Shown: piece by piece, positions 8,882 to 17,722 of the stretch
Position numbering within the stretch: position 1 is the stretch's first letter
Layout of the letters: every line of letters starts with the position of its first letter
Assembly: GCA_023451735.1 (NCBI GenBank)
Contig: JAEXYH010000004.1
Span: forward strand, 38,041 to 102,040
Direction of reading: 5' to 3'
Source of the DNA: Pseudomonadota bacterium
Lineage (GTDB): Bacteria; Pseudomonadota; Alphaproteobacteria; Rhizobiales; Rhizobiaceae
Length of the DNA stretch: 64,000 nucleotides
Made by a program: the position numbers and the translations under genes
The notes under the pieces: generated by a model
What the model saw: only the letters and a program-made list of their open reading frames with translations
Databases searched by the model: none
What the model was told of the DNA's origin: nothing

Positions 8882-10135
8882 TCAGCGCATCTCGCGCGCT
8901 TCTTCCACGAGGGCTGCGGCTTCTTCCGGCGAGATATCGCCGGTCACGATCTGTGCTGCGGCATCGTTCAAGGCCGCACCGACGCTCGCGCCGAGCATCT
9001 GGTCGAGATAGAGCTGGTGATGCGGAGCCTTGGAAAGATCCTCGGCGATCCGGCGCAGGCGCGGGTCGGCAATGCCGGACTGGGCATCCGTGCCGATCGG
9101 CAGCCAGATCTTCAGGCGACCACCTTCCGTCTGGTTCTTGTTGTTGGTGAGGAACTTCAGGAAATCGACCGTCGATTTGCCCGCATCCTTGGTGACAAGC
9201 CAGCCGTTGACGCCGCCGAACGTGTCGGCCGGGTCACCCTTCCCGCCTTCGATCGCCGGGAAGGTGATGAAATCGAGATCGTCCCCAAGCCCCTTGCCCG
9301 AGGCCGAGTTCTGCGCCTGCGCACCGACCAGGAAGTTACCGGCCAGATAGAAAGCTCCCTTGCCGTCACCGAACAGGCCGGCGGCCTTGGGCTGAGTGGT
9401 ATCCATGTAGCCCGGCTGGAACGGCTTGAGATCGGCCAGTTGCTTCAGCGCCTCGCCAGCCTGAATGAAGGCCGGATTGTTGAAGCCTTCGTTTTCGCCC
9501 TTGTCGGCGGCTGCGACGCCATCCGTTCCGGCGATACGGGCAGCAAGCTGGCCGTAGAAGAGAGCGATCGGCCACTTGTCCTTGCCGCCCATCACGATCG
9601 GTACGATGCCGGCGCCCTGGATCGTCTTGGAGGCGGCAAGCAGGTCTTCCCAGTTCTTGATCGCCTTGGGATCGATCCCGGCCTTTTCGACGAGCGCCTT
9701 GTTATACCAGAGCACGACGCTCGCGGCATACATCGGCACCCCGTAGAGCTTTCCGTCATGACTCATTGCCTGGATGCCCGATGGCGAATAATTTTTGCGG
9801 TCGGCATCGGTGAAATCGGTCGAAATATCCTTCAGCACGCCGGCTTTGGCCTGTTCTGCAAACACGCCGCCGGTCCAGGTAAAGAAGGCGTCCGGGCGGG
9901 CGGACGACTGTAGAAGCGTCGGCAGCTTGGATTTGAACGACGTGTCGTCGAGGAAGTCGAACTGCACCTTCGTGCCCGGGTTTGCCGCCTCATACGCCTT
10001 GGCGACGTCGAGATAATACTGCCGACCTTCAGGAACATTCGGCTCGATCGCCAGCATGCGGACGTCATCGGCCAGAGCCGAGCCAGCCAATGTCAATCCC
10101 AGGACCGTTGCGGCCCCGAGGCAAAATGATTTCAT
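8882..10135 (-). CDS. ABC sugar-binding protein, extracellular solute-binding family 1
   Basis: 417-residue periplasmic receptor that delivers an oligosaccharide to the CUT1 permeases. The signal peptide is MKSFCLGAATVLGLTLAGSALA, with cleavage before DDVRML. The start at 10135 is preceded on the coding strand by GGAGGAAATTG, a strong ribosome site; longer readings upstream lack a signal sequence. Motifs typical of the family include FLDDTSFKSKLPTLLQS and FGGVNGWLV. It is the first gene of the leftward operon, and divergent to the XylR-type regulator, whose binding sites are expected in the 10136-10338 gap. Confidence 0.9.
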   Translation of the reverse strand: MKSFCLGAATVLGLTLAGSALADDVRMLAIEPNVPEGRQYYLDVAKAYEAANPGTKVQFDFLDDTSFKSKLPTLLQSSARPDAFFTWTGGVFAEQAKAGVLKDISTDFTDADRKNYSPSGIQAMSHDGKLYGVPMYAASVVLWYNKALVEKAGIDPKAIKNWEDLLAASKTIQGAGIVPIVMGGKDKWPIALFYGQLAARIAGTDGVAAADKGENEGFNNPAFIQAGEALKQLADLKPFQPGYMDTTQPKAAGLFGDGKGAFYLAGNFLVGAQAQNSASGKGLGDDLDFITFPAIEGGKGDPADTFGGVNGWLVTKDAGKSTVDFLKFLTNNKNQTEGGRLKIWLPIGTDAQSGIADPRLRRIAEDLSKAPHHQLYLDQMLGASVGAALNDAAAQIVTGDISPEEAAALVEEAREMR

Positions 10136-10338
10136 GACAATTTCCTCCAATATGCCTGGCCGATAACGCCAGATCCCTCCGAGCCGCAGCTCCACACCCG
10201 GCTCATGCAGGAAGCCTAGACCATGCGGATTTGCACCCCCCGTTATAATTTTTAACAGTCTTGATGAATGCGAAGGTTTTTCTTGCAAACGCCGCCAAGT
10301 TGGTAGCGCTGCTGAATCGGGGTCTGATGGAGGAGAAG
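10136..10338. promoter_or_regulatory. Divergent promoter region between xylo-sugar ABC operon and xylR
   Basis: This 203-base gap separates oppositely transcribed genes. An exact TATAAT (10244-10249) lies in an AT-rich patch on the + strand, about 90 bases before the chosen regulator start, but no good -35 element sits at the right distance. No clean dyad operator was found; XylR/AraC-type proteins often bind direct half-sites that are hard to see by eye. Confidence 0.4.
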
Positions 10339-11523
10339 ATGACCGCGAAGAAACGCAATGGCTATCAGGTCGCGCTGCTGTTCAAGGCACGCGGGAGTTA
10401 CGGGCGGGAGATCATCGCCGGCGTCTGCGATTACGTGAAATCGACGCGCGCCGTCTGGGACATGCTGCTGCATGAGGATTTTCGCGACAGCGTCGCGGGG
10501 ATTTCGGACTGGTCGGGAAACGGCATTATTGCGGATTTCGACGATCCCGATTTCGTCAGGGCACTGTCGGAAGTGTCGATCCCGGTGATCGGTGTCGGCG
10601 GGTCCTATCATCGGGATGCCGATTATCCCCGCAACGTTCCCTATGTGGCGACCGATAACGAAAAGCTGGTGACTGAAGCCTATACCCATCTCGTCGACAT
10701 GGGCCTGCCGCGCTTTGCCTTTTATGGCCTACCGGAAACCCGTTCCTACCGATGGTCCGAGGAGCGGGAGAAAGCCTATCTCAAGCTCTGTGCGCGGGAT
10801 CGCGCCAAACCGGAGATCTTCAAGGGACAAGGCACGTTCGGGCTGGACTGGGACGATATCCTTGCCGACGTGATCGCGTGGCTGAAAAGCCTGCCAAAGC
10901 CGATCGGCGTGATCGCAGTTACGGATTCGCGCGCCCGCCACATCCTGCAGGCCTGCATCCTTGCCGATATCGCCGTTCCCGAAGAGGTCTCGATCGTCGG
11001 TATCGACGACGATCCGTTGTTGCGCATGCTGACCCGCATACCGATCAGCTCCGTGCGGCAGGGAACCCGCAGCATGGGGAGGACGGCTGCCGCGATGCTG
11101 CATCGCCGCCTGATCGGCGCGAGCATCGAGGAAAGCAGAGTGATCGTTCCGCCCCAAGGCCTGAATGCCCAGACGTCCTCCCGTTACCAGCCGGTCTACG
11201 ACCCCTACGTGATGCGGGCACGGCATTACATCCGCCAGTTCGCCGGACAAGGCATCAAGGTCGCTCAGGTCGCCGCCTATGTCGGTGTCTCCCGCACGAC
11301 GCTCGAAACCCATTTCCGCCGTGCCTTCGGTTACACGGTCCATGACGACATGCTCGCCTATCGTCTGCATCTTGCCCAGGAGATGCTCGCCGACGAAAGC
11401 CTACCTCTCGATCGGGTCGCCGAGCTCAGCGGCTTCACCAACAGCCAGTATATGCACACCGTCTTCAAGCGCGAATTGGGGTGCAGTCCAAGGGAGTATC
11501 AGAGAAACAATTTCGTTCGCTGA
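10339..11523 (+). CDS. xylR: XylR-type transcription regulator (LacI-like sensor plus AraC DNA-binding domain)
   Basis: 394-residue regulator. The first ~270 residues form a periplasmic-binding-protein-like sugar sensor (YGREIIAGVCDYVK, VSIVGIDDDPLLRMLTRIPISSV). The last ~105 residues are an AraC double helix-turn-helix (VAQVAAYVGVSRTTLETHFRRAFG and VAELSGFTNSQYMHTVFKRELGCSPREYQ, each seen in part). This sensor-first, AraC-last order is that of E. coli XylR, which binds xylose and activates xyl genes. The start at 10339 is preferred because GGAGG at 10329-10333 is correctly spaced; upstream ATGs at 10261 and 10327 are less well placed. The gene lies between the xylosidase/ABC operon and xylFGH and probably controls both. 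Confidence 0.88.
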   Translation: MTAKKRNGYQVALLFKARGSYGREIIAGVCDYVKSTRAVWDMLLHEDFRDSVAGISDWSGNGIIADFDDPDFVRALSEVSIPVIGVGGSYHRDADYPRNVPYVATDNEKLVTEAYTHLVDMGLPRFAFYGLPETRSYRWSEEREKAYLKLCARDRAKPEIFKGQGTFGLDWDDILADVIAWLKSLPKPIGVIAVTDSRARHILQACILADIAVPEEVSIVGIDDDPLLRMLTRIPISSVRQGTRSMGRTAAAMLHRRLIGASIEESRVIVPPQGLNAQTSSRYQPVYDPYVMRARHYIRQFAGQGIKVAQVAAYVGVSRTTLETHFRRAFGYTVHDDMLAYRLHLAQEMLADESLPLDRVAELSGFTNSQYMHTVFKRELGCSPREYQRNNFVR

Positions 11524-11862
11524 GGGACAAAAACGAGCGTTTCGAGGTAGAACGCGATAGATGCGCGAACATGGCAAAAGCCATGCGGGAGAACCGTTTC
11601 CGTACCTCAAGTGCGACAAATTGTCGCACTTGAGGTACGTGCATCATATCCGCTTTGCAACCCGCCTGAACCGCCGTATCAAATACACTTAAGAGGAGGT
11701 GACAGCCCCGTCTTCGCGGGAAAGTTACGTCGGTGGCGGTAAGCCACGTGAGGAGGCAATGACCGCAGATCGGCATTTGCGCAGATCTGGGGGCTGCATG
11801 CTCGGGGAGCATGGGCGTTGGGAGCGTGCCGGTCTTGGCCGCATCAAAGAGGAGGTAAGTTC
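11524..11862. other. 339-base gap between xylR and xylF with a 39-bp palindrome
   Basis: No gene is supported here. The main structure is a perfect palindrome at 11601-11639. The xylF ribosome site (AGAGGAGGTAAG, 11848-11859) ends the region, and similar AGAGGAGGTGA and TGAGGAGG strings occur at 11693-11703 and 11749-11756 without a supported coding frame behind them. The xylF promoter should lie in this interval. Confidence 0.5.
11601..11639. repeat. Perfect 39-bp palindrome (19-bp arms, single central base)
   Basis: The left arm 11601-11619 (cgtacctcaagtgcgacaa) is the exact reverse complement of 11621-11639, with one A at 11620 between them. It lies about 80 bases after xylR and 220 bases before xylF. 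There is no T-run on either side, so a standard terminator is unlikely; a regulatory operator, a cruciform or an RNA hairpin are possible. Confidence 0.85.
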
Positions 11863-12879
11863 ATGAAGAAATTTCTTTTGTTCACGACGGCAGCATTCGG
11901 TATCGCGGCAGGCATGGTTGCGGCCACCGGAACGGCAGTCGCCTCGCCGGACAACCCGGTCATCGGCTTCTCGATCGACGACCTGCGCGTCGAGCGCTGG
12001 GTGCGTGACCGCGACTATTTCATCCAGGCTGCAGAAAGCCTCGGCGCCAAGGTCAGCGTCCAGTCTGCCGACGGCAATGAGGAAAAGCAGGTCAAGCAGG
12101 TCGAAAACCTGATCGCCCAGGGCGTCGATGCGATCGTCATCGTGCCGATGAATTCCAAGGTCTTCGACGCGGTTGTCGCAGACGCCAAGGCATCCGGCAT
12201 CAAGGTTCTCTCCTATGACCGCCTGATCCTCAACGCCGATGTCGACGCCTACATCTCGTTCGACAACGAGCGCGTCGGTTTCATGCAGGCCGAGAACGTG
12301 CTGAAGGTAAAGCCGGAAGGCAATTATTACCTGCTCGGCGGTTCCCCGACCGATAACAACGCAAAATATCTGCGTGCCGGCCAGGAAAAGGCACTGAAGG
12401 CCGCGGTCGATTCCGGCAAGGTGAAGATCGTCGGTTCGCAATGGGTCAAGGAATGGAGCCCGACCGAAGCGCTCTCGATCATGGAAAACGCGCTGACGGC
12501 TGCCGACAACAAGATCGACGCCGTGGTCGCCTCCAATGACGGCACCGCTGGTGGTGCGATCCAGGCACTCGCCGCCCAGGGTCTCGCTGGTAAAACCGCC
12601 GTCTCTGGCCAGGATTCCGACCTTGCTGCCGTCAAGCGCCTGCTCGACGGAACCCAGACCGTCACCGTTTACAAACCGCTGAAGCTGATCGCTTCCGAGG
12701 CCGCCAAACTGACGGTCCAGATGGTCAAGGGCGAAACACCGGCCTTCACATCGAAGATCAACAACGGGACCAAGGACGTGGACACCCTGTTGCTGACGCC
12801 GACTGCAGTGACCAAAGAAAACATCGATATCTACGTCAAGGATGGCTTCTACACCAAGGAGCAGATCGGCCTGAAGTGA
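11863..12879 (+). CDS. xylF: D-xylose-binding periplasmic protein
   Basis: 338-residue receptor of the xylose ABC importer. The signal peptide MKKFLLFTTAAFGIAAGMVAATGTAVA is followed by SPDNPVIGFSIDDLRVERW, the typical XylF opening. Other family features are NEEKQVKQVENLIAQGVDAIVIVP, YDRLILNADVDAYISFDN and VSGQDSDLAAVKRLLDGTQTVTVYK, which line the sugar pocket in pentose-binding type 1 proteins (each named by key residues). The start at 11863 is preceded by AGAGGAGGTAAG. xylG and xylH follow in order. The message carries a strong hairpin after the stop, as expected when the receptor must be made in excess. Confidence 0.93.
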   Translation: MKKFLLFTTAAFGIAAGMVAATGTAVASPDNPVIGFSIDDLRVERWVRDRDYFIQAAESLGAKVSVQSADGNEEKQVKQVENLIAQGVDAIVIVPMNSKVFDAVVADAKASGIKVLSYDRLILNADVDAYISFDNERVGFMQAENVLKVKPEGNYYLLGGSPTDNNAKYLRAGQEKALKAAVDSGKVKIVGSQWVKEWSPTEALSIMENALTAADNKIDAVVASNDGTAGGAIQALAAQGLAGKTAVSGQDSDLAAVKRLLDGTQTVTVYKPLKLIASEAAKLTVQMVKGETPAFTSKINNGTKDVDTLLLTPTAVTKENIDIYVKDGFYTKEQIGLK

Positions 12880-12890
12880 TGAAGGCGAAC

Positions 12891-12921
12891 GACCCCGGGG
12901 CCGTTACCCGACCCCGGGGTC
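12891..12921 (+). other. Intercistronic hairpin between xylF and xylG
   Basis: A perfect 10-bp stem (GACCCCGGGG at 12891-12900 with 12912-12921) and an 11-nt loop occupy most of the 64-base gap between xylF and xylG. No T-run follows, so RNA stabilisation or partial attenuation of xylGH is more likely than full termination. Confidence 0.75.
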
Positions 12922-12943
12922 TTCAACCAGATTGCGAGGGTCG

Positions 12944-14476
12944 ATGAGCGAATATCTTCTCGAAATGAAGAATATCTCCAAGAGCTTTTCCGGCGTGAAA
13001 GCCCTGGAGGGAATCCATCTGCAGGTCCGCGCCGGCGAATGCGTCGGTCTGTGCGGCGAGAACGGTGCCGGAAAGTCGACCCTGATGAAGGTCCTTTCGG
13101 CTGTCTATCCTTACGGCACCTGGGAGGGTGAAATCCTCTGGGAAGGTCGGGAGTTGAAGGCGAGCTCCATCCGCGAGACGGAAAAGGCGGGCATCGCCAT
13201 CATTCACCAGGAGCTGATGATGGTTCCACACCTCTCGGTGGCGGAAAACATCTTCCTGGGCTCCGAAATCAGTAATCACGGCTTTCTCGACTACGATGCA
13301 ATGAACGCAAGAGCGCAGGAGCTGCTCGCCAAGCTGAATGTCCATGACATCAATCCCGCGCTTCCCGTCCTCAATTATTCCGGCGGCAAACAGCAGCTTA
13401 TCGAAATCGCCAAGGCATTGAACAAGAATGCCAAGCTGCTGATCCTCGACGAGCCGACATCGGCGCTGACGGCAACCGAGATCCGTACGCTGCTCGATCT
13501 CGTGAAAAGCCTCAAGGCCGAGGGCCTTGCCTGCGTCTACATTTCCCACAAGCTCGAGGAAGTAGCCGAGATCTCGGATACCGTCACGGTTATCCGCGAC
13601 GGCACCCATATTGCCACCCGCCCGATGAGCGAGTTGACGACCGCCAATATCGTCACGATGATGGTTGGCCGCGAGATGAAAAATCTCTATCCGAAGGAAG
13701 ACCACGCGATCGGCGAGGTCGTTCTCGAGGCGCGCAACATTTCCTGCTGGGATGTCACCAATCCCAATCGCAAGGTCGTCGACGATGTGTCCTTCCAGAT
13801 CCGCAAGGGCGAAATCCTCGGGATTGCAGGTCTTGTCGGAGCAGGCCGAACCGAGCTGGTCTCGACCCTGTTCGGAGCATATCCCGGCACCCACAAGGGA
13901 AGCGTTCGTCTTGACAGCAAGGAGATCACGATCCGATCGCCGCGCGATGCCGTCAAAGCCGGCATCTGCATGGTGCCGGAAGACCGTAAACGAAGCGGCA
14001 TCCTGCCGATCATCGGCGTCGGGCACAACATGACGATCTCGGTGCTCAACCGTTTCGCGACTTTCGGCCTGGTCGACGAGCATGAGGAGCTTGCGCAGAT
14101 TCAAGCCGAGATCCTGCGCCTGAAGATCAAGACGGCCGATCCGATGCTGCCTATTGCATCGCTCTCCGGAGGCAATCAGCAGAAGGCGGTGCTCTCCAAG
14201 ATGATGCTGCCCGAGCCGCGAATCCTTATTCTCGACGAACCGACCCGCGGGGTCGATGTCGGCGCGAAATATGAAATCTACAAGCTGATATTCGCGCTCG
14301 CCAAGGCCGGCGTGGCGGTGCTGATGGTGTCGTCCGAACTGACCGAAGTGCTGGGGATCTCCGATCGTGTCCTTGTTATCGGGGAAGGACGGCTGCGCGG
14401 CGATTTCGTCAATGACAACCTGACCCAAGAACATGTGCTGGCTGCGGCTTTGGGCCAATCCAGGCAGATGGCCTGA
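12944..14476 (+). CDS. xylG: D-xylose ABC transporter ATP-binding protein
   Basis: 510-residue duplicated ATPase of the CUT2 monosaccharide class. The first half has Walker A GENGAGKST and Walker B LLILDEPTSALT. The second half has the degenerate A motif GLVGAGRTE, signature LSGGNQQKAVL and Walker B ILILDEPTRGVD, the pattern seen in RbsA/XylG/MglA. The start MSEYLLEMKNISK at 12944 is favoured over a TTG at 12932 because GCGAGGG lies at proper distance and the N-terminus then matches family members. The next gene, xylH, begins 34 bases downstream. Confidence 0.93.
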   Translation: MSEYLLEMKNISKSFSGVKALEGIHLQVRAGECVGLCGENGAGKSTLMKVLSAVYPYGTWEGEILWEGRELKASSIRETEKAGIAIIHQELMMVPHLSVAENIFLGSEISNHGFLDYDAMNARAQELLAKLNVHDINPALPVLNYSGGKQQLIEIAKALNKNAKLLILDEPTSALTATEIRTLLDLVKSLKAEGLACVYISHKLEEVAEISDTVTVIRDGTHIATRPMSELTTANIVTMMVGREMKNLYPKEDHAIGEVVLEARNISCWDVTNPNRKVVDDVSFQIRKGEILGIAGLVGAGRTELVSTLFGAYPGTHKGSVRLDSKEITIRSPRDAVKAGICMVPEDRKRSGILPIIGVGHNMTISVLNRFATFGLVDEHEELAQIQAEILRLKIKTADPMLPIASLSGGNQQKAVLSKMMLPEPRILILDEPTRGVDVGAKYEIYKLIFALAKAGVAVLMVSSELTEVLGISDRVLVIGEGRLRGDFVNDNLTQEHVLAAALGQSRQMA

Positions 14477-14510
14477 AACACACGGCCACGGCTGTAGAAG
14501 GCGCTTTAAC

Positions 14511-15674
14511 ATGACGAATATAAATCTTCGAAAATTCCTTTCCGAAAACAAGATCGTAGCCCTACTGATCGTGGTCGCCCTGATCTGGGCGCTGTTCGGC
14601 TATCTGACCTATAATGCCGATACAGGTGTTTCCGGCTTTCTGACGGCTCGCAACTTCTCCAATCTGCTGCGCCAGATGGCAATCACCGGCATTCTCGCCG
14701 CCGCGATGGTCTTCGTCATCGTCGCGGGTGAAATCGACCTGTCGGTCGGTTCGCTTCTCGGTCTTCTCGGTGGCATCGCGGCGATCCTTGATGCGGTCTA
14801 TGGCTGGCCGCTCGCAGGCACCGTGTCTTTCGTCCTACTTGCGGGTGCCGCGCTCGGCCTGATGAACGGCTGGATGACCTCTTATCTCGGCATCCCCTCC
14901 TTCATCGTCACGCTCGGCGGGCAGCTTGCCTTCCGAGGCGCCGTGCTGGGCCTTACCGGCGGCATCACCATCGCCCCCGTTTCCCCCAGCCTGCGTTATA
15001 TCGGCCAGGGCTATCTGCCCGGCTGGCTCGGCAACGGATGCGCCATCCTGCTCTTCCTCGTTCTGTTCTTCATGGCATTCAGGACACGCCGCAAGCGCCT
15101 CCAGCATAACCTGCGGGTGCCAACCCCGGTCATGGAGGCGGTCAGGCTCGTCATCATCGGCCTGTTCATCCTGGGTTTCGTGCTGGTGCTGAACTCCTAT
15201 CAGGGCATCCCCGTCCCCGTCCTGATGCTACTTTTCGTGCTGGGCATCTTCACCATCATCGCCAAGGGAACGGTGTTCGGCCGCTACATCTATGCCGTCG
15301 GCTCCAATTCGGAGGCCACCCGTCTCTCCGGCGTCAACGTCAATCTGGTCAAGATGGCGGTGTTCGGCCTTATGGGCCTGATGGCAGCGCTTGCCGGCAT
15401 CACCACGACGGCGAGACTTGCCGCGGGCACGCCGTCGGCCGGTTTCGGTGGCGAACTCGATGCAATCGCATCCTGCTTCATCGGCGGCACGTCGATGCGC
15501 GGCGGCGTCGGCTCCGTCATCGGCGCGCTGGTCGGCGCTCTCATCATGGCAAGTCTCGACAACGGCATGTCGATGATGGGTGTCGACACGTTCTGGCAGC
15601 AGATCATCAAGGGCATCATTCTGGTCATCGCCGTCTATCTCGACATCGTCTCCTCCGGCGCCAAGCGAGCCTGA
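14511..15674 (+). CDS. xylH: D-xylose ABC transporter permease
   Basis: 387-residue inner-membrane protein with about ten hydrophobic stretches, typical of XylH (longer than RbsC). Family signatures visible: AAAMVFVIVAGEIDLSVGSLLG, TLGGQLAFRGA and IYAVGSNSEATRLSGVNVN (each in part). It assembles with the XylG ATPase and receives xylose from XylF. The start MTNINLRKFLSENK at 14511 is chosen over upstream readings that run into the end of xylG. No clear terminator follows; a 311-base gap leads to the next gene. Confidence 0.92.
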   Translation: MTNINLRKFLSENKIVALLIVVALIWALFGYLTYNADTGVSGFLTARNFSNLLRQMAITGILAAAMVFVIVAGEIDLSVGSLLGLLGGIAAILDAVYGWPLAGTVSFVLLAGAALGLMNGWMTSYLGIPSFIVTLGGQLAFRGAVLGLTGGITIAPVSPSLRYIGQGYLPGWLGNGCAILLFLVLFFMAFRTRRKRLQHNLRVPTPVMEAVRLVIIGLFILGFVLVLNSYQGIPVPVLMLLFVLGIFTIIAKGTVFGRYIYAVGSNSEATRLSGVNVNLVKMAVFGLMGLMAALAGITTTARLAAGTPSAGFGGELDAIASCFIGGTSMRGGVGSVIGALVGALIMASLDNGMSMMGVDTFWQQIIKGIILVIAVYLDIVSSGAKRA

Positions 15675-15985
15675 ACTGGTCAAACTCAGCGAAGGACGTG
15701 CATGAGTCCTGCCGAACCGCGACCGGTTTGGCAGGGGTGCCGAGAGCAATTCCGGCAAAAGCGGTCACCGGTTTTACGTCCCGGCATTGCGTTGAAACAA
15801 AGTGGTCGAGCTGTTTCGCGTCTCGGACAAAGGCCGAAACGCCCCTACTGGTAGGTCGCAACCTCGAATGGGGTGGTTTCGCAAAAGATGCGGACATCGT
15901 CATCTTCCAACCGTGTCGAACCGCACCAGATTTAAAGACACAGTCAGGCGGCATTCGCCATTCCAAGCCGCGTCAGGAGACCACC
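15675..15985. other. 311-base intergenic region with RIME-like palindromic repeat
   Basis: The frame of the following PLP enzyme is open upstream but the sequence here looks non-coding. The main structure is an imperfect palindrome at about 15745-15790 (see separate entry). The ribosome site CAGGAGACC for the next gene lies at its right end. No other gene is supported. Confidence 0.5.
15745..15790. repeat. RIME-like intergenic palindromic element
   Basis: GCAATTCCGGCAAAAGCGG at the left and CCGGTTTTACGTCCCGGCATTGC at the right (quoted in sections) form an imperfect inverted repeat. The combination of GCAATTCCGG, AAAAGCGG and CCGGTTTT is one I associate with the short mosaic repeats (RIME type) scattered between genes of rhizobia. 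A related CGAAAACCG/CGGTTTTCG hairpin occurs at 55726-55747. Confidence 0.45.
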
Positions 15986-17269
15986 ATGACCTCACCGCAT
16001 CCGTCGAAAACCAGCATCGGCAACCATGCACTGCATCCGGAAACGCAGATGCTGAATTATGGTTACGATCCGGACCTTTCCGAAGGGGCGGTCAAGCCGC
16101 CGGTATTCCTCACATCCACCTTCGTGTTCAAATCGGCTGAGGACGGCCGTGATTTCTTCGATTACGTCTCCGGCCGCAAAGTGCCGCCGGAGGGGCGCGG
16201 GGCTGGGCTGGTCTATTCTCGCTTCAATCATCCCAACAGCGAGATCGTCGAGGACCGGCTGGCGATCTATGAGGGCGCGGAAAGCGGTGCGGTCTTTGCC
16301 TCCGGCATGGCGGCCATCTCGACGACCTTGCTCGCCTTCGTGCGTCCGGGCGACGTGATCCTTCACTCCCAGCCACTATACGGCGGAACGGAAACGCTGC
16401 TTTCCAGGACGTTTTCGAACCTCGGCGTCGCCGCTGTCGGTTTTGCCGATGGGGTGGATGAAAGCTCGATGAGTGCCGCCGCAGAAGACGCGATGCAAAA
16501 AGGACGCGTCTCGGTGATCCTTATCGAAACCCCCGCCAACCCGACCAACGGGCTTGTGGATATCGCCTTGGTCGGGCGGATTGCCGACAGGATCGGTGAA
16601 CAACAGGGACACCGACCCATCGTCGCCTGCGACAACACCTTGCTCGGGCCTGTCTTTCAACGGCCGCTAGAGTATGGCGCCGATATCTCGCTCTATTCCC
16701 TCACAAAGTATGTGGGCGGCCATTCGGATCTGATCGCGGGGGCCGCTCTCGGCAGCAAGGCCGTCATCAGCCAGATACGATCGCTCAGGGGATCGATCGG
16801 AACGCAACTCGATCCGCATTCATGCTGGATGCTCGGCCGCTCTCTCGAAACACTCCAGATCAGGATGGAGCGCGCCAACAGCAATGCGAAGGCAATCGCC
16901 GATTTTCTAAAAAGTCACCCGAAGGTCGCGAAGCTTCACTATCTTGATTTTGCCGATCCGGAATCGGCTGTTGGGCGGGTGTTTGAGGCGCAATGCAGCG
17001 GCGCCGGGTCGACCTTCTCATTCGATATAGAAGGCGGGCAGCCGGCCGCGTTCAGGTTTCTGAACGCCCTGCAGATCGTCAAGCTCGCCGTCAGTCTCGG
17101 AGGAACGGAATCTCTCGGCTCGCACCCAGCCACGATGACACATTCGGGCGTGCCGGCAGATGTGCGCCAGCGCATCGGCGTGCTGGATTCGACGATCCGG
17201 CTGTCAATCGGCATCGAACATCCGGACGACCTGATTGCCGACCTCGTTCAGGCGCTAGACAAGGCGTAA
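15986..17269 (+). CDS. Cys/Met metabolism PLP-dependent enzyme, cystathionine gamma-synthase family
   Basis: 427-residue pyridoxal-phosphate enzyme of the trans-sulfuration family (cystathionine gamma-synthase, methionine gamma-lyase or homocysteine synthase type). Visible signatures: YSRFNHPNSEIVEDRLAIYEG, SGMAAISTTLLAFVRPGD, the PLP-lysine region SLTKYVGGHSDLIAG, and SLGGTESLGSHPATMTHSGVP (each cited in part). Family length is normally 380-430. The start at 15986 follows CAGGAGACC. An insertion near FDYVSGRKVPPEGRGAGLVYSRFNHP distinguishes it from canonical MetB and is seen in a rhizobial subgroup, so the precise reaction is not certain. A cysteine-rich Rrf2 regulator is encoded nearby and may control sulfur genes. 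Confidence 0.85.
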   Translation: MTSPHPSKTSIGNHALHPETQMLNYGYDPDLSEGAVKPPVFLTSTFVFKSAEDGRDFFDYVSGRKVPPEGRGAGLVYSRFNHPNSEIVEDRLAIYEGAESGAVFASGMAAISTTLLAFVRPGDVILHSQPLYGGTETLLSRTFSNLGVAAVGFADGVDESSMSAAAEDAMQKGRVSVILIETPANPTNGLVDIALVGRIADRIGEQQGHRPIVACDNTLLGPVFQRPLEYGADISLYSLTKYVGGHSDLIAGAALGSKAVISQIRSLRGSIGTQLDPHSCWMLGRSLETLQIRMERANSNAKAIADFLKSHPKVAKLHYLDFADPESAVGRVFEAQCSGAGSTFSFDIEGGQPAAFRFLNALQIVKLAVSLGGTESLGSHPATMTHSGVPADVRQRIGVLDSTIRLSIGIEHPDDLIADLVQALDKA

Positions 17270-17333
17270 AGGCGAGAAACGAAGACTTCCCCGTCTCGGA
17301 TGGCGCCAGAGCGACGACGGCCCGTTGCTCGAG

Positions 17334-17579
17334 TTACGCCTGGATCAGAATGCCCGCCTCGCGGGCTGCATCAACGAAGGCCTGCCGGGCATCTTCCGGC
17401 TTTTTCCTGCCCGCATCGACTGCGGCACAGATTTCAAGCGCCTTGTCCAGAAAGGTGCCGTCTTCGGTTGGCCAATCCTCGATCATCGCCCAGGCAGCGG
17501 CTTGCGTCGTCTCGATTGTTGTCTCTTCCGGCGGTTCTCCAACGGATACGACAACCGGTTTTTTCCAGGGCGTGTTCAT
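17334..17579 (-). CDS. DUF982 family small protein
   Basis: 81-residue protein. The pattern of an N-terminal W-x3-V-x-V stretch, AAAWAMIEDWP in the middle, and ARQAFVDAAREAGILI near the end is the DUF982 signature widespread in rhizobia, where it occurs in many copies. Function is unknown. It is predicted to be soluble and cytoplasmic with no catalytic motif. It is encoded opposite to the upstream PLP enzyme; its neighbour on the same strand is the Rrf2 regulator. Confidence 0.8.
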   Translation of the reverse strand: MNTPWKKPVVVSVGEPPEETTIETTQAAAWAMIEDWPTEDGTFLDKALEICAAVDAGRKKPEDARQAFVDAAREAGILIQA

Positions 17580-17722
17580 AAGTCTCGTTCCATCGCTTCG
17601 GTCAAAAAAGGCCTCTTAGACCGTTTCGATGCGACTGGCGAGGCACCGGCACACAAAGCGGCATGTTACAGCTCGATATCGAACTCCGGCAGAGCCCCGC
17701 GGCGCAAGAGCCGCCACACGCT

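Noticed and set aside
11601..11639. The 39-bp palindrome as an intrinsic terminator for xylR
   Set aside because: Neither strand has a T-run after the stem, and the arms are not especially GC-rich at the base; kept as a palindrome of unknown role.
12923..14551. 542-residue minus-strand frame across xylG
   Set aside because: xylG on the plus strand has complete duplicated ATPase motifs; the antisense product is a composition-driven shadow.
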